This document shows, in pieces, positions 6,957-14,101 of a stretch of DNA of 17,523 bases. The translations under genes and the position numbers were made by a program. How positions within the stretch are numbered: the stretch's first letter is position 1; each line of letters starts with the position of its first letter. This stretch comes from Ruminococcus sp. UBA7014 (GTDB taxonomy: Bacteria; Bacillota; Clostridia; Oscillospirales; Ruminococcaceae): NCBI GenBank assembly GCA_002449575.1, contig DJXC01000116.1:2647-20169 (forward strand), read 5' to 3'. The notes under the pieces are model-generated. The model was not told the origin of the DNA, searched no databases, and saw only the letters and a list, made by a program, of their open reading frames with translations.

Positions 6957-6995
6957 CTATAATCTGATTATAGTATATTTTTGCTACTTTGTCAA
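6957..6995 (-). promoter_or_regulatory. nrtR-pncA-pncB promoter with candidate NrtR operator
   Basis: On the minus strand TTGACA (6995-6990), a 17-nt spacer and TATAAT (6972-6967) form a perfect consensus promoter. A 17-bp dyad, CTATAAT-CTG-ATTATAG (6957-6973), overlaps the -10 box and the start region, the position expected of a repressor site. The word TTGCTACTT occurs twice, at 6947-6955 and 6981-6989, once on each side of the dyad. Assignment of the dyad to NrtR is inferred from the gene order. Confidence 0.8.
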
Positions 6996-7269
6996 GGGCT
7001 TTTTTGAAATTTGTGATTTTTCATAAAAAATACAGAATATTTCATAAAAACAAGCTGAAAACTTTGTGAAAAATGACAGATGTCGAAATTTTGTTTTTGC
7101 TGTCTGTTCTGAAAAAATCCGGAATTTTTCAAAATCAAACAAATGTTTCTCGAAAACGTGTAAGTTCGTTTGTCAGCGTGAAATTTTCACTTTTTCACAA
7201 TTTCTATGATTTGTATAATATAACTAAAAAGTAGAAATAAAATTTCATAAAATTTGTAATGTAATTTAG
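6996..7269. other. AT-rich intergenic region between the divergent nrtR and rsmH units
   Basis: No gene is supportable here. The stretch is rich in A and T runs. It holds a small palindrome GTGAAATTTTCAC (7179-7191) and an extended -10-like word TGTATAAT (7212-7219) without a good -35, which could be a weak second promoter for the dcw cluster. I see no riboswitch, tRNA or small protein gene. Confidence 0.5.
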
Positions 7270-7298
7270 TTGCCTGTTTCTGTTGAATGTGCTATAAT
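7270..7298 (+). promoter_or_regulatory. Promoter of the dcw cluster upstream of rsmH
   Basis: TTGCCT (7270-7275), 17 nt and TATAAT (7293-7298) with TGTGC before the -10. The start near 7305 gives a leader of about 65 nt. An inverted repeat TGCCTG (7271-7276) and CAGGCA (7303-7308) brackets the promoter and could be a protein-binding site. No mraZ or MraZ-type TGGG repeat cluster was seen upstream. Confidence 0.7.
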
Positions 7299-7369
7299 TA
7301 AATCAGGCACTAAGCCTATAGAAAAAGATAAGAACAAAAGGAAAAAACACTGTCAAAAAGGAGGTCTCT

Positions 7370-8293
7370 ATGGAATTTGCACATATTCCGGTTTTGTTAT
7401 CGGAAACTCTCGAAAATCTGGCAGTCCGTCCCGATGGAATCTATATTGACGGAACTGTCGGCGGTGCAGGGCATTCCAGAGAAATTGCTTCCCGATTAGA
7501 CAAAAACGGGTTGTTAATCGGCTTGGACCGTGACCCGGATGCTGTAGCAGCCGCTACAGCACGATTGCAGGATTTTCCGGCAAAGGTGGTGCAAGGTAAC
7601 TACTCGCAGATGCGGCAGATTCTCGATAGTCTGAACATCCTTGCTGCTGACGGTATTCTGCTGGATTTAGGCGTTTCTTCTCATCAGCTCGATGAGGCAG
7701 AACGTGGATTTTCCTATCATGCAGATGCGCCGCTGGATATGCGCATGAGTCAGGAAGGTATCAGCGCATATGATATTATTAACACTTGGGACGAGCAGGC
7801 ACTCAAAAAAATTCTCTATGAATATGGGGAAGAAAAGTTCGCCGGTAGTATTGCCGCCGGAATTGTCCGTGCCAGAGAGAATGCCCCCATTGTCACAACG
7901 GGAACACTCGCAGAGCTTGTCCGTCAGGCTGTGCCGCAAAAATACCGGAGAGATAAAAATCCCTGCAAAAAAACTTTTCAGGCAGTCCGCATTGCAGTGA
8001 ATGACGAATTCCATCATTTGCATCTTGGACTGAATGCGGCTTTTGCCTGCCTGAAATCCGGCGGAAGGCTTGCCGTGATTACATTCCATTCCCTCGAAGA
8101 CCGTATCGTGAAACAACAGTTTGCCACATGGTGCAGAGGCTGTACTTGTCCGCCCGATTTTCCGCAGTGTGTCTGCGGAAATAAACCCAAGGCGAGACTC
8201 ATCACACGCAAGCCCGTTATTGCCGGTTCGTCCGAACTGGAACAGAATCACAGAAGTCACAGCGCAAAACTCAGAGTCATTGAAAAATTATAA
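7370..8293 (+). CDS. rsmH: 16S rRNA (cytosine(1402)-N(4))-methyltransferase
   Basis: A 307-residue SAM-dependent methyltransferase that N4-methylates C1402 of 16S rRNA. It opens with HIPVLLSETL and has the SAM-binding loop DGTVGGAGHS (27-36), the acidic GLDRDP segment, and LLDLGVSSHQLDEAERGFSYHADAPLDMRM. The C-terminal part carries NDEFHHLHLGL, ITFHSLEDRIVKQQF and the family's cysteine-rich CTCPPDFPQCVCG segment. Length is normal for the family. The ATG at 7370 has an ideal AAGGAGG six bases upstream. It leads the dcw cluster here, where mraZ would normally come first. Confidence 0.97.
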   Translation: MEFAHIPVLLSETLENLAVRPDGIYIDGTVGGAGHSREIASRLDKNGLLIGLDRDPDAVAAATARLQDFPAKVVQGNYSQMRQILDSLNILAADGILLDLGVSSHQLDEAERGFSYHADAPLDMRMSQEGISAYDIINTWDEQALKKILYEYGEEKFAGSIAAGIVRARENAPIVTTGTLAELVRQAVPQKYRRDKNPCKKTFQAVRIAVNDEFHHLHLGLNAAFACLKSGGRLAVITFHSLEDRIVKQQFATWCRGCTCPPDFPQCVCGNKPKARLITRKPVIAGSSELEQNHRSHSAKLRVIEKL

Positions 8294-8358
8294 AAATACT
8301 CTGCATTGTCTGGATTGTGATTCTTTCCATATCAGGAAAGGAGCTGAACAATTCGGCT

Positions 8359-8772
8359 ATGAATGATATTGACCAGAAACTGGAGTACCCGACTCCAAAA
8401 ACTGAAAAAAAACTTTCTGTCGTCAAAGTGATTCTGGGCGCACTTGTGTGCTTTGCACTTCTGGCGGCTGTGATTTTAAGTAACGTACAACAGCTTCAGC
8501 TGACAAGCGAAATTACCGCAAAACAGAAAGAATATACTGACCTCCAGAGCGAAAATGTCAGAATGCAGACGGAACTCGCCGGAAAAACTTCTAATAAAAA
8601 TGTACAGGAATATGCCGAAAATGTACTCGGTATGCATCCGCTGAACCCTTCGCAGGTGGAATATATCCAGATTCAAACCGCAGATGTGGTCGAAATCCCT
8701 GAAGAAGAACAGAATTTGTTTGTCAAAGTCAAAAACGCTTTTGACAACTTTGTGTCATATATGAGAGGTTAG
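8359..8772 (+). CDS. ftsL: FtsL/septum formation initiator-like cell division protein
   Basis: A 137-residue bitopic membrane protein. A short charged cytoplasmic N-terminus is followed by one membrane span (about 22-42, VKVILGALVCFALLAAVIL). Then comes a coiled coil rich in Q, E and K (43-77) and the AENVLGMHPLNPSQVEYIQ segment typical of FtsL and DivIC proteins. The family bridges the divisome and helps activate the FtsW-PBP pair. Its place right after rsmH and before the PBP gene is that of ftsL. I start it at the ATG at 8359, behind AAAGGAG with rather long spacing of about 15 nt. An in-frame GTG at 8317 would add 14 residues but has no ribosome binding site. FtsL-like proteins diverge fast, so the exact family name rests on position and architecture. 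Confidence 0.85.
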   Translation: MNDIDQKLEYPTPKTEKKLSVVKVILGALVCFALLAAVILSNVQQLQLTSEITAKQKEYTDLQSENVRMQTELAGKTSNKNVQEYAENVLGMHPLNPSQVEYIQIQTADVVEIPEEEQNLFVKVKNAFDNFVSYMRG

Positions 8773-8870
8773 TCCGCATAAGCTTGAAACAGGCAGAGGC
8801 AAAAAAGGATACAAGGAACGAGTGTGCGGATTTGCCGCCGCAAAGAGAGAGACGGCGGCAAATTTTCCGC
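8773..8870 (+). promoter_or_regulatory. Possible attenuator leader between ftsL and the PBP gene
   Basis: A strong hairpin forms from TTTGCCGCCG (8831-8840) and CGGCGGCAAA (8853-8862), extended by GCGGA (8826-8830) with TCCGC (8866-8870). The arm TGCGGA (8825-8830) can instead pair with TCCGCA (8773-8778). ACAGGCAG (8789-8796) is complementary to the right arm of the downstream terminator (8915-8922). The words CAGGCAG and GGATACA each occur both here and in the terminator region, as if the left arm had a decoy copy. This is the layout of a terminator/antiterminator switch; the controlling signal is unknown. Confidence 0.45.
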
Positions 8871-8891
8871 TGATTCAGAAACGACTACACG

Positions 8892-8927
8892 CAGGCAGGA
8901 TACACAAAAGATACCTGCCTGTTTTTT
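8892..8927 (+). terminator. Intrinsic terminator between ftsL and the PBP gene
   Basis: CAGGCAGG (8892-8899) pairs perfectly with CCTGCCTG (8914-8921) around a 14-nt loop, followed directly by TTTTTT (8922-8927) and a second T-rich run. It lies inside what should be one operon, so it probably reduces or conditions transcription into the PBP gene. Confidence 0.8.
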
Positions 8928-8966
8928 AGATAATTTTTTAGTTTAATTAAAACCGAGGTGAGCTGC

Positions 8967-11288
8967 TTGAACGAAAACAGAAAAGATTATGAACCTACTG
9001 CTGCCATGAAGAAAAAAGCAGTGATTGGTGCATTCGGCTTCTGTATGGCAATGGCGGCGGCGGTCATTATCAAACTGGCACTGCTGTGTATTGTCAATCA
9101 TGATGTATATGCCGAAAAAGCCAATAATAAGCATTTCAGCCGTATCACCATCACGGCAAACCGTGGCAGCATCTACGACCGCAACGGCGAACCGCTCGCA
9201 CGGAGCGCAACAGTCTATAAAGTTTATATCGACCCGAATCAGTTTCAGAGCGATATGGAAAAAATCGGCGAAACGATGAAAAAACGGCAGGAGGCTATTG
9301 ACAAAGGTGAAACACTTGACCCTGATAAAATTGTAATGCCTATTGAAGAACTGAAAGAAGAAATTCTCCAGACCCTTGCCGAAAAATTAAATCTTACTGT
9401 GGAAAGTGTCCGTGAAGCCGCCGAAAAAGACACTAAATATTATGTTCTCCAGACACAGGTTGAAAAAAATATTGCAGATGAATTAATGCAGTATCTGAAT
9501 ACTTACGGACTGACTTCTATCAAGACTGAAGAAGATACAAAACGTTACTATCCACAAAACGAACTTGCTGCACAGGTGATAGGCTTCACCAACAGCGACG
9601 GCGACGGGCAGTACGGTCTGGAAGCATATTATAATAAATATTTGTCTGGCACAAACGGCAGAGTCATTTCTGCAACGGATGCCAAAGGAAATGAAATGCC
9701 GTATCGTTATTCCACGACGTTTCCGGCAGAAGATGGCAGTTCACTCTATCTTACTCTGGATATGACGTTGCAGTACTATCTTGAAAAAAATTTACAGGAT
9801 ATGTGCGAAACTTTTGATGTACAGAACCGTGCCTGCGGTATCATCATGAACGCTAAAACCGGCGCAGTCTATGCAATGGGAACTTATCCCAGCTTTGACC
9901 TCAATGAACCCTCTGTCATTTATGATAAAGCAACAAGCGATTATCTCCAGTCACTTCCGCAGAATGAATACAAAGATGCGTATATTACTGCCCGTGAACA
10001 GCAGTGGAAAAATAAAGCCATTACAGAAATTTATGTTCCCGGTTCTGTTTTTAAAATCTTTACAACGGCAATGGCAATTGAAGAAAAAGTTGTCGATGTC
10101 GAAAATGACCGGTTTGTTTGCAGCGGTGCTTATACTATTCCCGGCGAACCTAAGCCCATTCATTGTCATAAGCGAAGCGGTCACGGCGAACAGACTTTCT
10201 CTGAAGCTCTTACAAATTCCTGTAACCCAGCTTTTATTGAAGTCGGTATCAGAATCGGCATTCATAAATTTTCACAGTATTTCAGCGCATTCGGTTTGAC
10301 TGAAACTACCGGAATTGACCTGCCCGGTGAAGGTTCAAGTATCTATCGTCCGGAAGAAAAAATGAGTATTGTTGACCTTGGTGCAAGCGCATTCGGACAG
10401 TCAAACTCCCTCACCCCAATGGAAATGATTACTGGCATTGCGGCTTCTATCAATGGCGGCTATCTGGTAGAACCCCATGTTGTGGATAAAATTGTCTCCA
10501 GTGAAGGCAATGTTATCAAAAGTTTCGGTACGAATATCAAACGGCAGGTTATCTCCGAAGAAAGTTCCGTACAAGTCCGGAAACTGCTTCAGGCAGTTGT
10601 TGATAACAACGGCGGTTCAAATGCCTATATTAAAGGCTATGCTATCGGCGGTAAATCCGGTACTTCTCAGAAACTTGAAACTGGTGACGAAGATAAATAT
10701 GTCGCTTCTTATGTCTGCTTTGCGCCCGCAGATGACCCTGAAATCGTGATGCTTATCATGGCTGATGAACCAATGGGCGAAAGCTATTATGGCTCGAAGG
10801 TTGCCGCCCCTTACGCCCGTATGATTCTTGAAGAAGCTCTGCCATATCTCGGCTATTATCCTGAATATACTGATGAAGAATATGCAAATCTTGATGTGAC
10901 AATCCCGTTATTGCTGGATTCTCAGCTCACATCCGCAGAAGAAACTCTGACCGCACTGGGTCTGCAATATGAAGTCAAAGGCAATGGGGATACTGTTGTC
11001 GGACAGTGTCCGCTGACAGGCTATACAGTATCTTCCGGCGGAACTGTAATTCTTTATACCGAACAGAATTATGAACCTGAATTTGTAACTGTTCCAGATA
11101 TTAAGGATTATACTGCTTCTGATGCCAATCAGGCTCTTGCCAATGCCGGACTGAATCATGTTGCTGTTGGTGCATCGACAGACAGAACAGACGTTCTTGT
11201 ACAGTCCCAGTCAATTCCAGCAGGCGAAGTTGTTGAAGTGGGCACAGTCATTCAGCTTGATTACAGCACCAGCGGTCAGGGCGACTGA
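8967..11288 (+). CDS. ftsI: Class B penicillin-binding protein with two PASTA domains (FtsI/SpoVD type)
   Basis: A 773-residue membrane-anchored D,D-transpeptidase that crosslinks septal peptidoglycan. After a short cytoplasmic tail comes one membrane span (AVIGAFGFCMAMAAAVIIKLALLCIV), the PBP dimerisation domain beginning with TANRGSIYDRNGEPLA, and the transpeptidase domain. The active-site motifs are Ser360-x-x-Lys363 (GSVFK), Ser418-Cys-Asn420 and Lys563-Ser-Gly-Thr. Two PASTA domains fill about residue 645 to the end (VTIPLLLDS and VTVPDIKDY). I start at TTG 8967 because GAGGTGA lies five bases before it; a GTG at 8958 would overlap that site. Position after ftsL and the PASTA tail fit SpoVD, PBP2x or FtsI; sequence alone does not separate division from sporulation use. 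It should work with FtsW, encoded downstream. A terminator-like hairpin precedes it. Confidence 0.93.
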   Translation: MNENRKDYEPTAAMKKKAVIGAFGFCMAMAAAVIIKLALLCIVNHDVYAEKANNKHFSRITITANRGSIYDRNGEPLARSATVYKVYIDPNQFQSDMEKIGETMKKRQEAIDKGETLDPDKIVMPIEELKEEILQTLAEKLNLTVESVREAAEKDTKYYVLQTQVEKNIADELMQYLNTYGLTSIKTEEDTKRYYPQNELAAQVIGFTNSDGDGQYGLEAYYNKYLSGTNGRVISATDAKGNEMPYRYSTTFPAEDGSSLYLTLDMTLQYYLEKNLQDMCETFDVQNRACGIIMNAKTGAVYAMGTYPSFDLNEPSVIYDKATSDYLQSLPQNEYKDAYITAREQQWKNKAITEIYVPGSVFKIFTTAMAIEEKVVDVENDRFVCSGAYTIPGEPKPIHCHKRSGHGEQTFSEALTNSCNPAFIEVGIRIGIHKFSQYFSAFGLTETTGIDLPGEGSSIYRPEEKMSIVDLGASAFGQSNSLTPMEMITGIAASINGGYLVEPHVVDKIVSSEGNVIKSFGTNIKRQVISEESSVQVRKLLQAVVDNNGGSNAYIKGYAIGGKSGTSQKLETGDEDKYVASYVCFAPADDPEIVMLIMADEPMGESYYGSKVAAPYARMILEEALPYLGYYPEYTDEEYANLDVTIPLLLDSQLTSAEETLTALGLQYEVKGNGDTVVGQCPLTGYTVSSGGTVILYTEQNYEPEFVTVPDIKDYTASDANQALANAGLNHVAVGASTDRTDVLVQSQSIPAGEVVEVGTVIQLDYSTSGQGD

Positions 11289-11310
11289 TAGAATTTTAGG
11301 AGATGGATTT

Positions 11311-12735
11311 ATGAAACTTTCAGAATTACTGGAAAACAAGGTTTCTGTATCAGAAAATTTAAAAAATACAGAAATCACATTCATCACAGATGATAACAGA
11401 AAAATTATCAGAGGCTGTGTTTTTGTCTGTGTGAAAGGCGAAACATTCGACGGGCATACCGTTGCAGAAAAGGCTCTCGAACAGGGAGCGGCTGTTGTCG
11501 TTACCGAACGGGATTTACACCTTGGTGAACGGCAGATTTTGGTAAAGGATAGCCGTGCTTTTTACGGTGAACTCTGTTCTGCATGGTTCGGACATCCCGA
11601 ACAGAAAATGAAGTTCATCGGTGTGACCGGAACAAACGGCAAGACTACTACAACCAGTGTCATCAAGCATATTCTGACCGCAAACGGGCATAAGGTCGGC
11701 TTAATCGGTACGATTCAGAACGAAATCGGTGACGAAATTGTGCATACCAATAATACGACACCGCTGACTTATGAACTTATGCAGCTTTATGATACTATGT
11801 ATCAGAAAGGCTGTGATACAGTCGTTATGGAAGTTTCTTCCTTCGGACTGGTGCAGAAAAGAATCGGTCAGACTCATTTTGATATTGCTGTATTCACTAA
11901 TCTGACACAAGACCATCTGGATTATCATAAGACCATGGAAAATTACTATCAGGCAAAGAAAATGCTGTTTTCTGTCTGTGATAAAGCTGTTGTCAATACA
12001 GATGATGCTTACGGTAAAAGACTGTATCAGGAAATTTCCTGTGAAAAATACAGTTACGGCAATACCGGAGATTATGCTTATCAGCCCGTGACTGTCAGGG
12101 CAAACGGTACGGAATTTCTGCTGAATCAGAAAAAGATTTCTATGCATATGACTGGTTATTTCAACATTGCAAACGCTTCGGCGGCATATGCCGTCTGCAA
12201 TCTTTACGGACTCACAGACGAACAGATTCTTCCGGCATTACAGTCCTGTACCGGAGTCCGTGGCAGATGTGAAGTGATTCCTACCGGAAAAGACTTTTCT
12301 GTTATCTGTGATTATGCCCATACCCCTGATGCTATCGAAAATATTCTCGAAAATGTCAGGCTTTATACCGAAAATAAACTCGTCTGCCTGTTCGGATGCG
12401 GCGGAAACCGTGATAAAACCAAACGTCCGCTTATGGCACAGGCAGCCGCAAAATTTGCAGATAAGCTGATAATTACTTCCGATAATCCCCGTGATGAAGA
12501 CCCTGAATTGATTATTAAAGATATTCTCGAAGGTCTTAAATCCAGCAATACACCGTTTGAAGTTGTCATTGACCGCCGTGAAGCTATCGCTCATGCGCTC
12601 AGAACGGCTGACCCCGGTGATGTAATTGTCCTTGCCGGAAAAGGTCATGAAGATTATCAGATTTTTGCAAATCATTATCATACGCATTTCGACGAGCGTG
12701 AAGTTGTCGCCGAAGCCCTTAAAGTATTAGACTAA
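11311..12735 (+). CDS. murE: UDP-N-acetylmuramoyl-L-alanyl-D-glutamate--2,6-diaminopimelate ligase
   Basis: A 474-residue cytosolic Mur ligase of normal length that adds the third amino acid to the peptidoglycan stem peptide. It has the P-loop GVTGTNGKTTTTS (104-116) and TTPLT (149-153). LTQDHLDYHKTMENYYQAK is followed by the probable carbamylated Lys216. The third domain has CDYAHTPDA, FGCGGNRDKTKRP and DNPR (391-394). DNPR is the signature of enzymes that use meso-diaminopimelate rather than lysine, so the wall is predicted to be DAP type. The ATG at 11311 has AGGAGA upstream and lies 22 bp after the PBP stop. The frame is open further upstream into the PBP gene, but that part is not MurE-like. 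Confidence 0.97.
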   Translation: MKLSELLENKVSVSENLKNTEITFITDDNRKIIRGCVFVCVKGETFDGHTVAEKALEQGAAVVVTERDLHLGERQILVKDSRAFYGELCSAWFGHPEQKMKFIGVTGTNGKTTTTSVIKHILTANGHKVGLIGTIQNEIGDEIVHTNNTTPLTYELMQLYDTMYQKGCDTVVMEVSSFGLVQKRIGQTHFDIAVFTNLTQDHLDYHKTMENYYQAKKMLFSVCDKAVVNTDDAYGKRLYQEISCEKYSYGNTGDYAYQPVTVRANGTEFLLNQKKISMHMTGYFNIANASAAYAVCNLYGLTDEQILPALQSCTGVRGRCEVIPTGKDFSVICDYAHTPDAIENILENVRLYTENKLVCLFGCGGNRDKTKRPLMAQAAAKFADKLIITSDNPRDEDPELIIKDILEGLKSSNTPFEVVIDRREAIAHALRTADPGDVIVLAGKGHEDYQIFANHYHTHFDEREVVAEALKVLD

Positions 12736-12752
12736 TCAGAAGGAGAAAAATC

Positions 12753-14099
12753 ATGGAAATGTTAACTCTCAGAGAAATTGCTCAGAAATTAGGCACTGTC
12801 TGCCCCGTTGATGCCGAAATTACTGAAATCAGCACCGATACCAGAAAACTTCCGGAAGGCTGTCTGTTTCTGGCTCTGCGTGGAAAAAAATTTGACGGTC
12901 ATCATTTTGTCAGACAGGCTCTTGAATCCGGAGCGGTTGCTGCTGTCACAGATGTGCAGATTGAAAATCTGCCCTGTCTTGTCGTTAAAGATACCGGAAA
13001 GGCTTTGCTTGCGATTGCTAATTTATACAGAAATAAATTCAATATTCCCATTGTTGCTGTTACCGGAAGTGTTGGAAAAACGACTACAAAAGAATTAATT
13101 GCCTGTGTGCTTTCCGAAAAATACAACACACTCAAAACAGAAGCCAATCTTAATAATGAAATCGGTATGCCGAAAACTCTCCTGAACTTAACCAGTCAGC
13201 ACGGTGCAGCTGTTCTCGAAATGGGTATGAATCACTTCGGCGAAATTTCCAATATGACCAACAGCGCAGAACCAACAATTGCAGTAATTACCAATATCGG
13301 CTTTTCCCATGTCGAAAATTTAGGCTCTCAGGAAGGTATTAAAAAAGCCAAACTTGAAATCTTAGAAGGTATGAAAGCAGATGCCCCACTCGTTACCAAT
13401 GCAGATGATAAACTGCTCTGCACGCTGAAATCTGAACTCAGCAGACCAGTCTATACATTTTCCACACAGGGAAACCCTGCTGATGTTTCTGCCGAAGATA
13501 TAAAAGAAGAAAATGGTGTGACAACATTCACCATCTGTCATGACGGGAAAAAATCCCTTGCAGTTCTTCCGGCTGTTGGTGAACATAATGTGAAAAATGC
13601 CTTGGCTGCTTATCTGGTCGGTACGCTTGCCGGCATGAATGAACAAGAAATTCTCTGCGGACTTGCCAAATATCAGCCTACCGGAATGCGGCAGAATATT
13701 ATGGAAAAAAACGGGCAGATTATTATTGCAGACTGCTATAATGCAAGCCCTGATTCTATGCAGGCAGGTCTGAACGTTCTCGGAAATTATCTCGCTGACG
13801 GCAGAAAAATTGCTGTTCTTGGTGATATGCTCGAACTCGGCAAGATGAGCGAGACACTGCATTCCCGTGTCGGCGAAATGGTGAAGAATGCCGGAATTGA
13901 TATGCTTTTCTGCTATGGTACAGAATCCAGAAAAATTGCTGAACATGCCGGTGAAAAAGTACAGATTTTCTGTACAGACAGTCCTGAAATCCTGACACAG
14001 AAACTCCGTGAAACTGTTCAGGAAGGTGATGTGCTTCTGTTCAAGGCAAGTCATGGTATGCATCTGGAAAACATTATCACAAATCTTTATGGTGCTTAA
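12753..14099 (+). CDS. murF: UDP-N-acetylmuramoyl-tripeptide--D-alanyl-D-alanine ligase
   Basis: A 448-residue cytosolic Mur ligase that joins D-Ala-D-Ala to the UDP-MurNAc tripeptide, completing the cytoplasmic precursor. The N-terminal substrate domain has ISTDTRKLPEGCLFLALRGKKFDGHHFV. The ATP site is AVTGSVGKTTTKE (102-114), then EANLNNEIGMP (130-140), EMGMNHFGEI and ITNIGFSHVENLGS with the Lys-rich segment after it. The C-terminal domain has IADCYNASPDSMQAGL and VLGDMLELG. Length and motifs are normal. An AAGGAG site precedes the ATG at 12753, which follows murE by 17 bp. The product should be the substrate of MraY, but the gene that comes next encodes a MraY-like protein without the expected active site. 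Confidence 0.97.
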   Translation: MEMLTLREIAQKLGTVCPVDAEITEISTDTRKLPEGCLFLALRGKKFDGHHFVRQALESGAVAAVTDVQIENLPCLVVKDTGKALLAIANLYRNKFNIPIVAVTGSVGKTTTKELIACVLSEKYNTLKTEANLNNEIGMPKTLLNLTSQHGAAVLEMGMNHFGEISNMTNSAEPTIAVITNIGFSHVENLGSQEGIKKAKLEILEGMKADAPLVTNADDKLLCTLKSELSRPVYTFSTQGNPADVSAEDIKEENGVTTFTICHDGKKSLAVLPAVGEHNVKNALAAYLVGTLAGMNEQEILCGLAKYQPTGMRQNIMEKNGQIIIADCYNASPDSMQAGLNVLGNYLADGRKIAVLGDMLELGKMSETLHSRVGEMVKNAGIDMLFCYGTESRKIAEHAGEKVQIFCTDSPEILTQKLRETVQEGDVLLFKASHGMHLENIITNLYGA

Positions 14100-14101
14100 T
14101 C

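Noticed and set aside
7179..7191. GTGAAATTTTCAC palindrome as an operator
   Set aside because: Short and AT-rich, more than 75 bp from the rsmH promoter and in a region where such palindromes arise by chance.
8317..8358. GTG start of ftsL at 8317
   Set aside because: No ribosome binding site precedes it; AAAGGAG lies downstream of it and before ATG 8359.
11158..11310. Earlier murE start at 11158
   Set aside because: The extra 51 residues lie inside the PASTA region of the PBP gene and are not MurE-like; ATG 11311 has AGGAGA upstream.
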